Shown here piece by piece: positions 39,232-48,278 of a stretch of DNA of 64,000 nucleotides. The DNA is from Rhizobium indicum (GTDB lineage: Bacteria; Pseudomonadota; Alphaproteobacteria; Rhizobiales; Rhizobiaceae), in contig NZ_CP054021.1 in the NCBI RefSeq assembly GCF_005862305.2, positions 1 through 64,000 of the forward strand, written 5' to 3'. Position numbers and translations under genes: made by a program. Below the pieces are notes generated by a model, which was not told the origin of the DNA, searched no databases, and saw only the letters and a list, made by a program, of their open reading frames with translations. Within the stretch, counting starts at the first letter, position 1. Every line of letters starts with the position of its first letter.

Positions 39232-39413
39232 GTGGCACCCCCTCTGCCCTGCCGGGCATCTCCCCCACAAGGGTGGAGATCGGCAAGCGGTTGGATCATC
39301 CGTTCCTCTCTGCAGCATCGAAATAACTTTACGGCAGTTGTTTGGGGAAGCCGCCGCGCCCATCCGATCTCCCTCCTTGTGGGGGAGATGCCCGGCAGGG
39401 CAGAGGGGGGTAC
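39232..39413. repeat. rhizobial intergenic palindromic repeat (CCCCCTCTGCCCTGCCGGGC type)
   Basis: Two inverted arms of about 50 bases bound this intergenic element. The left begins GTGGCACCCCCTCTGCCCTG at 39232; the right ends GGCAGGGCAGAGGGGGGTAC at 39413. Each arm includes ATCTCCCxCxxxTGTGGGGGAG-like sequence. This is another repeat type common between rhizobial genes. It takes up most of the 427-base gap between the malic enzyme and flavoprotein genes, and I see no gene there. Confidence 0.8.
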
Positions 39414-39545
39414 CCCAGGGCACTTCAGATTGGGCTGACGTATCGTCATCACGGGACTAATCCCTTTGGGAAACTTGTTTGACGACTTCAACAAGCGCAA
39501 AATGCCGCCGCGAGGGTGCGGGGCGCCGGTCGCATGGAGGAAATC

Positions 39546-40985
39546 ATGGACAATTTGAACCTGACGACCCTGCAAAAGGGGCAGACGATGGTCAATGACG
39601 TGGCCATCGATGCCTTTGCCGCCGGATTTCGCGGCAGTCTCCTGACCAGCAAGGACATGGATTACAACGAGGCGCGGGCGATCTGGAATGCGATGATTGA
39701 CCGCCGGCCCGGGCTTATTGCGCGATGCGCGGGTGCCGCCGATGTCGTGCGGGCGGTGCGGTTTGCACGCGACAACAATCTGCTCGTTTCAGTGCGTGGC
39801 GGTGGCCATGGCATTGCCGGCAACGCCGTCTGCGAGGGCGGTATCGTCATCGACCTGTCGGCGATGAAATCGGTGCGGGTCGATCCGCAGACGCGGCGCG
39901 CCAGGATCGAGCCGGGCGCCACGCTTGCCGATGTCGACCAGGAAACGCTGGCCTTCGGGCTGGTGCTGCCGACCGGCATCAATTCGACGACCGGCATTGC
40001 CGGCCTGACGCTCGGCGGCGGCTTCGGCTGGCTGACCCGCAAATTCGGGCTGACGCTGGATAATCTGCTTTCGGTTGATGTAGTGACGGCCGACGGCGAA
40101 CTGGTCAAGGCGAGCGAAAAGGAAATGCCGGACCTCTTCTGGGCGCTGCGCGGCGGCGGCGGCAATTTCGGCGTCGTCACCTCCTTCGAGTTCCAACTCA
40201 ACCCTCTCAACACAGAGGTTCTCGCCGGGCTGGTCGTACATCCCTTCGCTGATGCGGAGAAGGTGCTGAGGGAATACCGACAGGCGCTGGACGCGGCACC
40301 TGACGAACTGACCTGCTGGGTGGTGATGCGCCAGGCGCCTCCGCTGCCGTTCCTTCCCGCGGAATGGCACGGCAAGGAAATCGTCGTGCTCGCCATGTGC
40401 TACTGCGGAGACATCGCGGCGGGCGAAAAGGCAACGTCTCGATTGCGCGCGATCGGAAATCCCATTGCCGACGTCGTCGGCCCGGTGCCGTTCACCGGCT
40501 GGCAGCAGGCATTCGACCCGTTGCTCACGCCCGGCGCACGCAATTACTGGAAGAGCCAGGATTTTGCATCTCTCCCCGATGTCGCGATCGAGGTTCTGCT
40601 TAATGCCGTGCGCAGGCTGCCCGGCCCGGAATGCGAGATCTTCATCGGTCATGTCGGCGGTGCGGCTGGCCGCGTGGCCACCGAGGCCACCGCATTTCCG
40701 CAACGCAGTTCGCATTTCGTCATGAATGTGCATGCGCGCTGGCGGGAGACCGGGATGGATGGAAGCTGCATAGGCTGGGCACGGGATCTGTTCGAGGCTA
40801 CCAAGCCGCATTCGGTCGGCACCGCCTACATCAACTTCATGCCCGAAGACGAAGGTGATCGCGTCGAGACTGCCTACGGCGCCAACTACGCTCGCCTTGC
40901 CGAGATCAAGCGGCGCTACGATCCGAACAATCTGTTCCGGATGAACCAGAATGTTAAACCGATGGCGGCAGTGCGAGCTGCCTAG
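39546..40985 (+). CDS. FAD-binding oxidoreductase, berberine-bridge-enzyme (BBE) type
   Basis: Flavoprotein of 479 residues. The FAD-binding PCMH domain has SVRGGGHGIAGNAVCEGG near residue 86 (the His there is the usual FAD attachment site), LTLGGGFGWLTRKFGLTLDN, and ALRGGGGNFGVVTSFEF. The C-terminal BBE domain ends with the hallmark RYDPNNLFRMNQN. Such enzymes oxidise sugars, alcohols or aromatic compounds. GGAGG lies 8 bases before the chosen ATG. There is no signal peptide. A TetR gene follows convergently. Confidence 0.9.
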   Translation: MDNLNLTTLQKGQTMVNDVAIDAFAAGFRGSLLTSKDMDYNEARAIWNAMIDRRPGLIARCAGAADVVRAVRFARDNNLLVSVRGGGHGIAGNAVCEGGIVIDLSAMKSVRVDPQTRRARIEPGATLADVDQETLAFGLVLPTGINSTTGIAGLTLGGGFGWLTRKFGLTLDNLLSVDVVTADGELVKASEKEMPDLFWALRGGGGNFGVVTSFEFQLNPLNTEVLAGLVVHPFADAEKVLREYRQALDAAPDELTCWVVMRQAPPLPFLPAEWHGKEIVVLAMCYCGDIAAGEKATSRLRAIGNPIADVVGPVPFTGWQQAFDPLLTPGARNYWKSQDFASLPDVAIEVLLNAVRRLPGPECEIFIGHVGGAAGRVATEATAFPQRSSHFVMNVHARWRETGMDGSCIGWARDLFEATKPHSVGTAYINFMPEDEGDRVETAYGANYARLAEIKRRYDPNNLFRMNQNVKPMAAVRAA

Positions 40986-41045
40986 CCCGACCATCCCCGC
41001 GCTCGGGTGATATAGCCGGGCGCGGGATGAGACGCCAATTGCTTG

Positions 41046-41606
41046 TCACCCCTCGGTGAGTTCGATCAATTCACGCAGTAGAACCGCGTCGTCGGACGCG
41101 GCATGGTCGTCAGGCCGTAAAACATGGGCAAGCCATGCGCCGTCCGCCGCCAGGCGAACGATCTCCAGCCGCATTCCCATGTCGGTTTCGGCGTGCCTGA
41201 CCAGCCGGTCATTCATCCATCTGTGCCAGAGGCTCTTGGAGTAGGGGTCGGCGAGCACCGTCATCGTCTGCGCCGACCACGGGCTGTTGGCAAGGGCTCG
41301 GTCGGCAAACAGGGTGCGGACATAGGCGCGGGTGAATGTGCCATGGCCGCCCTTATCCTTTTCAAGCTCCTCGTCGATCTCGCGGTCGAGGCTTTCCATC
41401 ATGCCGTCGAACACGGCCTCTATAAGAGCCTGCTTATTGGGGAAGTGATGAAACAGCCCTCCCTTGGTCACGCCGGCTGCGCTGGCGACTGCCTGCAGGC
41501 TGACGGCGGCCAGGCCATGCTCGAGCGCCAGCTTCCTGGCGCAATCGAGAAGAGCCTGCCGCACGACATCCGGCTGTTTCTTTCTGTTGCGGGGGCTATC
41601 TACCAA
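41046..41606 (-). CDS. TetR/AcrR family transcriptional regulator
   Basis: Repressor of 186 residues. The N-terminal HTH reads AVSLQAVASAAGVTKGGLFHHFPNKQALIEAVFDGM, and the C-terminus matches TetR ligand-binding domains with the final VLLRELIELTEG. The only start that keeps the N-terminal arm is a TTG at 41606, and no strong ribosome site is present. It is divergent from the RND efflux genes, and a near-perfect 18-bp palindrome lies in the gap, so it probably represses the pump. Confidence 0.88.
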   Translation of the reverse strand: MVDSPRNRKKQPDVVRQALLDCARKLALEHGLAAVSLQAVASAAGVTKGGLFHHFPNKQALIEAVFDGMMESLDREIDEELEKDKGGHGTFTRAYVRTLFADRALANSPWSAQTMTVLADPYSKSLWHRWMNDRLVRHAETDMGMRLEIVRLAADGAWLAHVLRPDDHAASDDAVLLRELIELTEG

Positions 41607-41712
41607 TGCATGACCTGTGTTCGAGATAAGCTACGCGCCGAGGCGCCTGAGAAGATCAGTATCACTCCCGGGATCGCCGGGCCATGGGAGTTCCGATCAT
41701 GATAATGCTATC

Positions 41713-41730
41713 ATACCAACCGGTAGGTAT
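41713..41730. promoter_or_regulatory. candidate TetR operator
   Basis: ATACCAACCGGTAGGTAT is an 18-base palindrome with one mismatched pair, very similar in layout to operators of AcrR-like regulators of RND pumps. A possible promoter (TTGCAA at 41732, TATCTG at 41754, 16-base spacing) follows directly. Confidence 0.7.
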
Positions 41731-41771
41731 CTTGCAAAGCAAAAAAGATCGACTATCTGTCGGCCGAGGAG

Positions 41772-41808
41772 GCCCGCCGAACGTCATTTCGGCGGGCTGT
41801 GCTTTTTT
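41772..41808 (+). terminator. terminator-like hairpin in the leader of the RND efflux operon
   Basis: GCCCGCCGAA (41772-41781) and TTCGGCGGGC (41788-41797) form a perfect 10-bp stem with a 6-base loop. TGTGC and six T residues follow (41803-41808). It lies between the TetR operator and the first pump gene (start 41838), so readthrough may be regulated. No upstream rightward gene needs a terminator here. Confidence 0.7.
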
Positions 41809-41837
41809 GGACCCCAGCGGGACCAGCAGGAAGGCTA

Positions 41838-43016
41838 ATGAACATGCTTTTTCGAACGAAATCATTGCGTTATACGTTTGTCCTGGCGCTGATATTCGGT
41901 GCCGGCCTGCCGGCTTACGCCCAGGAAGGCGGCGCGATGCCGCCAGCAGCCGTCGGCGTCCTGACGCTCAACGCGCGTCCGGTTCCCGTTATCAGCGAAT
42001 TGCCCGGCCGCATTGCCGCGACGCGCGTTTCCGAAGTGCGGGCCAGGGTTTCCGGCATCCTGCAGGAACGGATCTTCGAGCAGGGCAGCCTCGTTCATCA
42101 GGGCGATGTGCTCTACCGGATCGATCCGGCGCTTTTCCGGGTCCGCGTGGCCAGTGCGGAAGCAAGCCTCGATCGCGCCAGGGCGACGCAGCTGAATGCC
42201 CGCCAGCAGCTAGACCGGCAGAAGTCGCTGCGCGACCGCGATGTTGCAAGCGGTATCGAATATGATGCGGCCGCCGTCGCCCTTGCGCAGGCCGATGCCG
42301 ATATCGCGCTGGCGCAGGCGGCGCTCGACGAAGCGAAGATTAATCTCGGCTATACCGAAGTTCGCGCGCCTATATCAGGCATCATCGGTGGCGCGCTGGT
42401 GACGGAAGGCGCGCTGGTGACGGCCGACGCCGGCGACGCGCTGGCGATGATCCAGCAGATCGACCCAGTTTATGCCGACTTCATGCAATCCTCCGGAGAC
42501 CTGCTGGCGCTGAAGCGGGCGGTCGAGAACGGCAGCCTCACGTCGACCGAACCAGGCAAGGCCGACATCAAGCTCGTCTTTGATGACGGCACGGTCTATG
42601 GCGAAGCCGGTAAGCTGCTCTTCAGCAGTGCCAGCGTCGATGCGACGACCGGGCAGGTCACCCTTCGCGGTGAATTTCCCAATCCGAAGGGCGACCTGCT
42701 GCCGGGTCTTTACATCAGGGTCCGCATCGAACAGGCCGTCCGTGAGAAGGCGATCCTTATCCCGCAGCGCGCCGTCATCCGCACGGCCGACGGCAAGGCG
42801 CAGGTCTATGTCGTCCAGGAGGGAGACGTAGCACAGCCGCGTGACGTGGAGCTCGGTCAATCCTTCGACAATGAATGGGTGGTCGAAAGCGGCCTGTCAC
42901 CAGGTGAGCGTCTCGTTGTCGACGGCGGCCAGAAGCTGCAGCCGGGCGCAAAGGTCGCCCCGGAAGAGTGGCGGAATGGCCAGCTCGCGTCCGGTGACGC
43001 CAAGAAGCCGGAGTAA
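41838..43016 (+). CDS. RND efflux periplasmic adaptor (membrane fusion protein)
   Basis: Adaptor of 392 residues linking the inner-membrane RND pump to an outer-membrane channel. It has a signal peptide (ALIFGAGLPAYAQ, cleavage near residue 27). The lipoyl half-motifs are ARVSGILQERIFEQGSLVHQGDVLYRID and YTEVRAPISGIIG, flanking a coiled-coil hairpin. Beta-barrel and membrane-proximal domains follow, ending with VVDGGQKLQPGAKV. GGAAGG precedes the ATG. The pump gene follows after 5 bases. No outer-membrane TolC gene is adjacent. Confidence 0.94.
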   Translation: MNMLFRTKSLRYTFVLALIFGAGLPAYAQEGGAMPPAAVGVLTLNARPVPVISELPGRIAATRVSEVRARVSGILQERIFEQGSLVHQGDVLYRIDPALFRVRVASAEASLDRARATQLNARQQLDRQKSLRDRDVASGIEYDAAAVALAQADADIALAQAALDEAKINLGYTEVRAPISGIIGGALVTEGALVTADAGDALAMIQQIDPVYADFMQSSGDLLALKRAVENGSLTSTEPGKADIKLVFDDGTVYGEAGKLLFSSASVDATTGQVTLRGEFPNPKGDLLPGLYIRVRIEQAVREKAILIPQRAVIRTADGKAQVYVVQEGDVAQPRDVELGQSFDNEWVVESGLSPGERLVVDGGQKLQPGAKVAPEEWRNGQLASGDAKKPE

Positions 43017-43021
43017 GATCG

Positions 43022-46000
43022 ATGGCACGTTTCTTTATCGATCGCCCGATCCTTGCCTGGGTCTTTGCGATCTTCATCTCTCTCGCCGGCCTGATCGCTC
43101 TACCGTTCCTGCCGGTTGCGCAATATCCAAAGGTCGCGCCGCCGCAGCTCAGCATCACCACCAGCTATCCCGGCGCGTCGCCGCAGGACATTTATCAGGG
43201 CGTTACTCGCCAGATCGAAGAAGAGCTGAACGGCGTCGAGCACCTTTCCTATTTCGAGTCGACCTCCGATACCTCAGGCGCAATGACGATCACCGCGACC
43301 TTTGCGGCCGGCACCGATATCGACCAGGCCTCGGTCGACGTTCAGAACGCCATCCGCCGCGTCGAACCGCGGCTGCCGCAATCCGTCAAGGATCAGGGCA
43401 TCACCGTCGAGGAGGCGTCCTCAGGCTTCCTGATGTTCATCTCGCTGACCTCGACGGACGGGAAGACCGACGAGGTGGCGCTCGGCGACTATCTCAACCG
43501 AAACGTCATCGGCGAGCTGCGCCGTCTCGAAGGCGTCGGCCGCGCCCAGCTGTTTGCGTCGCAGCGGGCGATGCGCATCTGGATCGATCCCGACAAGATG
43601 GTCGGCCTGAACCTGACAGCATCCGACATCAGCGCGGCGATATCGGCGCAGAACGCCCAGGTCGCAGCTGGCCAGATCGGCGCAGCGCCCAATCCGATCT
43701 CGCAGGACCTGACGGCGACGGTGCTGGTGAAGGGGCAACTGACCGATATCAAGGAGTTCGGAGACATCGTGCTGCGCGCCAATGCCGACGGATCGAACGT
43801 CAGGCTGCGCGATGTCGCGCGCATCGAAGAGGGCAGCGAGAGCTACAGTTTCTCGACCCGCTTGAACGGGCAGCCGAGTGCCGCCATCGCCATCCAGCTG
43901 TCGTCGACGGGCAATGCCGTCAATACGTCCAACCTGGTCAAGGCGAAGATGGAGGAGCTGTCACGCTTCTTCCCTGATGGCGTCGAATATTCCGTTCCCT
44001 ATGATACCAGCCCGTTCGTCTCGGCATCGATCGAGAAGGTGGCGCATACACTCGCAGAAGCCGTCGCGCTCGTCTTCGTCGTCATGCTCATCTTCCTGCA
44101 GAGCTTCCGCTATACCATCATTCCGACGCTCGTCGTGCCCGTCGCGCTGCTCGGGACGCTTGCTGTCATGTTTGCCGCCGGCTTCTCGATCAACGTGCTG
44201 ACGATGTTCGCGATGGTGCTTGCCATCGGCATTCTGGTCGACGACGCCATCGTGGTGGTGGAAAACGTCGAGCGGTTGATGGCGGTGGAAGGGCTGTCAC
44301 CGAAGGAAGCGACCCACAAGGCGATGCGGCAGATCACCGGCGCGATCCTCGGGATTACGCTGGTTCTCTCCTGCGTCTTCGTGCCGATGGCGTTCTTCCC
44401 GGGTTCCACCGGCATCATCTACCGTCAGTTCAGCCTGACCATGGTCGTATCCATCCTGTTTTCGGCCTTCCTGGCGCTGTCGCTGACCCCGGCGCTTTGC
44501 GCCACCTTCCTGAAGCCGATCAAAGGTCATCACGAGAAGAAGGGTATCGCCGGCTGGTTCAACCGCAACTTCGACCGGCTGACCGGCCGTTATGCCCGAA
44601 CCGTCGAGGGACTGGCCAAGCGCTCCTGGCGGGTGATGGCCGTCTATGTCGCGCTGCTCATCGGCCTTGGCTACCTCTTCGTCAACCTGCCGAGCAGCTT
44701 CGTGCCGGATGAGGATCAGGGCTTCCTGATCGTCGACGTGCAGGGACCGCCGGAGGCGAGCCGCAACCGCACGGTGGCCTCGCTCGAAAGCATCGAGGCG
44801 ATTTTCAAGAAAGAGCCGGCCGTTGCCAACGTCGTCGCGATCCAGGGCTTCAGCTTCTCGGGGCAGGGACCGAACGCCGCCCTGGTGTTCGTTACGCTCA
44901 AGGACTGGGCCGAACGCGGCGCCGGCAATTCGGTACAGGAGATCTCCAACCGCGCCAATATGCAGCTGTTTGGGCTGAAGGACGCCACATCCTTCGCGCT
45001 GTCGCCGCCGCCGATCGAAGGGTTCGGCACGACCAACGGCTTCACCTTCCGCCTTCAGGATCGCGGGGCGAAAGGCCAGGCGGCACTGACCGAGGCGGCG
45101 GGAATGCTGATCGGCAAGGCATCGCAGAACCCCATCATATCAGGCATCCGACCGGAGGGCATGCCTGACTCAGCCCAGCTCGTGCTCGTTATCGATCGCG
45201 AGAAGGCAAATACCTTCGGCGTCGCCTTCGCCGACATCAACAGCACGATCACCGCCAATCTCGGCTCGAGCTATGTCAACGACTTCCCGAATTCGGGCCG
45301 CATGCAGCGCGTCATCGTGCAGGCACAGGACAAGAGCAGACTTCAGGCGGAAGACCTGATGAAGCTCAATGTCCGCAATGCGAGCGGCGGCATGGTGCCG
45401 CTATCGTCCTTCGCCGTCGCCGAATGGCAGAAGGGACCGGCGCAGATCGTCGGCTATAACGGTTACCCTTCCGTACGTATCTCTGGCGCTCCGGCGCCTG
45501 GATATTCGTCGGGGGCGGCGATTGCCGAAATGGAGCGGCTGGCCTCGGAACTTCCCGACGGCTTCGGCTTCGAATGGACCGGCCAGTCGCTGGAGGAGCT
45601 GAGATCGGGATCGCAGGCGCCGTTCCTGTTCGGCCTCAGCATCCTTTTCGTCTTCCTGCTGCTGTCGGGGCTTTACGAGAGTTGGTCCATCCCGTTGTCG
45701 GTGATGCTGGTCGTGCCGCTTGGCGTCATCGGCTGCGTGCTCGCGGTGATGAGCCGCGACATGTCCAACGACATCTACTTCAAGGTCGGCCTGATCGCGA
45801 TCATCGGACTATCGGCGAAGAATGCCATTCTGATCGTCGAATTCGCCAAGGACGGTTTTGCCGAGGGGAAATCGCTGATGGATGCCGCGATCGAAGGTGC
45901 CCGTCTGCGCTTCCGGCCGATCATCATGACCTCGCTCGCCTTCACTTTGGGCGTGGTGCCCCTGGCGATCGCCACGGGGCCAAGTGCGGCGAGCCAGAAT

Positions 46001-46174
46001 GCCATCGGCACGGGCGTGCTCGGCGGCATGATCTCGGCGACGGTGCTGGCGATCTTCTTCGTTCCCGTCTTCTTCGTCTTCGTGCTGCGTCTCTTGAGGA
46101 CGAAGCGGCCAGAGACTGTGAATGAGGAGGTGCCGACCGGACAGGAGCCGGCAACCGTCACGTCGCCGAGCTGA
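43022..46174 (+). CDS. RND efflux transporter permease, HAE1 family
   Basis: Inner-membrane proton-driven drug exporter of 1050 residues (AcrB/MexB size). It starts MARFFIDRPILAWVFAIFIS with the first transmembrane helix, has two large periplasmic loops and about 12 helices. The proton-relay region in helix 4 reads MFAMVLAIGILVDDAIVVVENVERLM (the DD pair), and the second repeat has GLIAIIGLSAKNAILIVEFAKD. Together with the upstream adaptor and divergent TetR gene this is a regulated multidrug or plant-compound efflux system. Confidence 0.96.
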   Translation: MARFFIDRPILAWVFAIFISLAGLIALPFLPVAQYPKVAPPQLSITTSYPGASPQDIYQGVTRQIEEELNGVEHLSYFESTSDTSGAMTITATFAAGTDIDQASVDVQNAIRRVEPRLPQSVKDQGITVEEASSGFLMFISLTSTDGKTDEVALGDYLNRNVIGELRRLEGVGRAQLFASQRAMRIWIDPDKMVGLNLTASDISAAISAQNAQVAAGQIGAAPNPISQDLTATVLVKGQLTDIKEFGDIVLRANADGSNVRLRDVARIEEGSESYSFSTRLNGQPSAAIAIQLSSTGNAVNTSNLVKAKMEELSRFFPDGVEYSVPYDTSPFVSASIEKVAHTLAEAVALVFVVMLIFLQSFRYTIIPTLVVPVALLGTLAVMFAAGFSINVLTMFAMVLAIGILVDDAIVVVENVERLMAVEGLSPKEATHKAMRQITGAILGITLVLSCVFVPMAFFPGSTGIIYRQFSLTMVVSILFSAFLALSLTPALCATFLKPIKGHHEKKGIAGWFNRNFDRLTGRYARTVEGLAKRSWRVMAVYVALLIGLGYLFVNLPSSFVPDEDQGFLIVDVQGPPEASRNRTVASLESIEAIFKKEPAVANVVAIQGFSFSGQGPNAALVFVTLKDWAERGAGNSVQEISNRANMQLFGLKDATSFALSPPPIEGFGTTNGFTFRLQDRGAKGQAALTEAAGMLIGKASQNPIISGIRPEGMPDSAQLVLVIDREKANTFGVAFADINSTITANLGSSYVNDFPNSGRMQRVIVQAQDKSRLQAEDLMKLNVRNASGGMVPLSSFAVAEWQKGPAQIVGYNGYPSVRISGAPAPGYSSGAAIAEMERLASELPDGFGFEWTGQSLEELRSGSQAPFLFGLSILFVFLLLSGLYESWSIPLSVMLVVPLGVIGCVLAVMSRDMSNDIYFKVGLIAIIGLSAKNAILIVEFAKDGFAEGKSLMDAAIEGARLRFRPIIMTSLAFTLGVVPLAIATGPSAASQNAIGTGVLGGMISATVLAIFFVPVFFVFVLRLLRTKRPETVNEEVPTGQEPATVTSPS

Positions 46175-46241
46175 GGTGAAGAGTTGGCGGGTTGCCTTGC
46201 GCAACCCGCCGCAGACCTTTGCGGCGGTCCGATTTCAGGAA

Positions 46242-46991
46242 TTATGCAGTCGGCTTCGGCGTGATCGTCACGTCGGCGCCATAGGCATCGCGCAATTCGC
46301 CTTCCTGTCCCGGCTGCCGGTCGGCGGCCTGATGCAGCAGGATCGACTCGTATCCTTGCGAGCGCGTCCCCTCGATCAGCGTGATATCGGCATTTCCGGG
46401 ATTGTCGGAGCGCTCGAACCACTCGACAGGGCGGTGCAGGAAATTCATCTCGACCGCCCGGTTGGTGACGCCATGGCCGACGATCACGACGGTGTGGTCG
46501 CTATTTTCGGCGTCGTGCATGACTGTCTGCAGGAACAGACGCACCCGCTGGGCCACATCCGCCCGGCTTTCGCCATCCGGCGGCCGGGCGTAGAACTTGC
46601 CGCTGTTACTGCGCAGCCTCGCCCATTTTTCGAACTCCTCGGGAAACTTCTGCTTCTGTTCGGCGTGGTCATAGATTTCGGTGAAGAGACCGAAATCCTG
46701 CTCGCGCAGCAGATAATCCTCCCTGATATCGCCGACGAAGCTTTCCGGCAGGGCTTCGAGCAGCGCATCCTTGCTCTGCCGGGTCCTGAGAAAGGGCGAA
46801 TACCAGATCTGCAGCTTGCCGAAACCCGCGCTCGGCAATGCCTTGAGATAGGACGCGATCACGCCGCCTGCTTCGAGAGCCTGCCGATGGCCCCATCGCG
46901 TCAACGGCACGTTGTGATCGCCGAATTGGCGGTAGGCCTGTTCGTTGGTGTTGCCGAGGGATTCGCCGTGGCGAACGAGAAAGAGACGCAT
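46242..46991 (-). CDS. histidine phosphatase superfamily protein (phosphoglycerate mutase-like)
   Basis: Protein of 249 residues with the catalytic motif LVRHGESLGNTNEQ at residue 5, the acid loop LLREQDFGLF near 94 and VVIVGHGVTNRAVEMNF near 170 carrying the second His. This is a broad-specificity phosphatase branch, longer than typical phosphoglycerate mutases at the C-terminus. The substrate is unknown. It stands alone, convergent with the RND operon. Confidence 0.88.
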   Translation of the reverse strand: MRLFLVRHGESLGNTNEQAYRQFGDHNVPLTRWGHRQALEAGGVIASYLKALPSAGFGKLQIWYSPFLRTRQSKDALLEALPESFVGDIREDYLLREQDFGLFTEIYDHAEQKQKFPEEFEKWARLRSNSGKFYARPPDGESRADVAQRVRLFLQTVMHDAENSDHTVVIVGHGVTNRAVEMNFLHRPVEWFERSDNPGNADITLIEGTRSQGYESILLHQAADRQPGQEGELRDAYGADVTITPKPTA

Positions 46992-47074
46992 CAGCCATCC
47001 CGCATTGTCGGATATGAATCGCCGTCATCATGAACGCCCTGAATGCACAGGGCAACCTTGTCCGCGGACCTGGC

Positions 47075-47141
47075 GGCGACGGGCATACTGCCCACGCGGC
47101 GACGGCCATGCGGCCACGCGGCGACGGGCATACCGCCCACG
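47075..47141. repeat. three-copy 22-23-bp tandem repeat with nested palindromes
   Basis: Units start at 47075, 47098 and 47120: GGCGACGGGCATACTGCCCA, GGCGACGGCCATGCGGCCAC and GGCGACGGGCATACCGCCCA, each ending CACG(C). Each has a small inverted core (GGGCA/TGCCC or GGCC/GGCC) that varies in step on both arms. It lies in the divergent gap between the histidine phosphatase and LpxH-like genes. Confidence 0.8.
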
Positions 47142-47224
47142 TGGGATGAACAGGTTTGCAGGGCTTTTCCCCAGCTTGTCATCTTCCTGAAACACGAGTC
47201 TGGTTTTGGAAGGTTAGATGAAAG

Positions 47225-48067
47225 ATGGGACATGAGCGGCAGCTCGTGAAAGACATGATGGAACCCAGACATTTCCGCACGCTCTTCATTTCCGATGTCC
47301 ATCTCGGCTCGAAGGCCGCGAAGGCTGACTTCCTGCTGGATTTCCTGCGCCACCACGAGGCCGATACGATCGTGCTCGTCGGCGACATCGTCGACGGCTG
47401 GCGCCTGAAGCGCAGCTGGTACTGGCCGCAGGTCTGCAACGACGTCGTCCAGAAACTGTTGCGCAAGGCGCGCAAGGGCACGCGCGTTGTCTATATTCCA
47501 GGCAATCACGACGAATTCCTGCGCGCCTTCCCGGGCATGCATTTCGGCGGCATCGAGGTTGTCGAGCGCATGATGCATGACGGCGCCGACGGCAAGAAAT
47601 ACCTGATCCTGCACGGCGACGAGTTCGACGTCGTGGTCCGCAACGCCCGGCTGCTCGCCTATCTCGGCGACTGGGCCTATGACACGGCGATCCGCATCAA
47701 CATCATCCTGGCGGCAGTGCGCCGCCGGCTGGGCATGCCCTACTGGTCGTTCTCGGCCTGGGCGAAGCTGCAGGTCAAGCATGCCGTCAATTTTATCGGC
47801 GAATTCGAGCGCGTCGTGGCCGAGGAAGCCCGCAAAAACGGCGCCGACGGCGTGATCTGCGGACATATCCATCATGCCATCATCCAGGATATGGACGGCA
47901 TCCGCTACATCAACACCGGCGATTGGGTGGAAAGCTGCACGGCGGTCGCCGAGCACGAGGATGGCACGTTCGAACTGATCACCTGGCGGGCGCTCGCCAG
48001 CAGTGTGCCGGCGCTTGCCGCCATCGAAATGCATGACGAGGGTGAGTTGGCCCCGCAGGCCGCCTGA
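47225..48067 (+). CDS. metallophosphoesterase, UDP-2,3-diacylglucosamine diphosphatase (LpxH)-like
   Basis: Calcineurin-like phosphoesterase of about 280 residues. Metal-binding motifs are FISDVHLGSKAAKADF near residue 21, VLVGDIVDGWRLKR near 50, YIPGNHDEFLR near 89, LILHGDEFDVVV and VICGHIHHA near 212. LpxH cleaves UDP-2,3-diacylglucosamine in lipid A synthesis. Alphaproteobacteria usually use LpxI for that step, so this relative may act on another lipid or glycan pyrophosphate. Starts at 47252 or 47255 are alternatives to the one given. Confidence 0.85.
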   Translation: MGHERQLVKDMMEPRHFRTLFISDVHLGSKAAKADFLLDFLRHHEADTIVLVGDIVDGWRLKRSWYWPQVCNDVVQKLLRKARKGTRVVYIPGNHDEFLRAFPGMHFGGIEVVERMMHDGADGKKYLILHGDEFDVVVRNARLLAYLGDWAYDTAIRINIILAAVRRRLGMPYWSFSAWAKLQVKHAVNFIGEFERVVAEEARKNGADGVICGHIHHAIIQDMDGIRYINTGDWVESCTAVAEHEDGTFELITWRALASSVPALAAIEMHDEGELAPQAA

Positions 48068-48082
48068 TTTTGGCGCCCGCGC

Positions 48083-48129
48083 TTTACAGCGCCGCGCGTC
48101 TTTTGAGACGCGCAAAGGATACCGTAGCA
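48083..48129. repeat. partial copy of the TTAGAGCGCCGTGCG-type intergenic repeat
   Basis: TTACAGCGCCGCGCGTCTTT, then TGAGACGCGCAAAGGA and CGTAGCA, correspond to the first half of the element at 55972-56077 (TTAGAGCGCCGTGCG...CGCACAAAGGACGCTCTAA). GCGCGTC-TTTT-GAGACGCGC forms a hairpin. Confidence 0.65.
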
Positions 48130-48278
48130 TTTTGAAATTTTGCAGTAGGAATTTAGCCGTTACCGTCAGGCGACAGGCCCTATTTATTTTCTAAAACGTT
48201 TCAGAAGGGCTATTTCTCGCAATAGTCGCTTCCAGGGTGGTGTGTTAGGACAACGACGAGTTTCCTTCAGGTCCATCC

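Noticed and set aside
36887..39460. An 857-codon open frame on the plus strand opposite the malic enzyme gene
   Set aside because: It is an antisense shadow caused by high third-position GC; the malic enzyme on the other strand has clear family motifs throughout.
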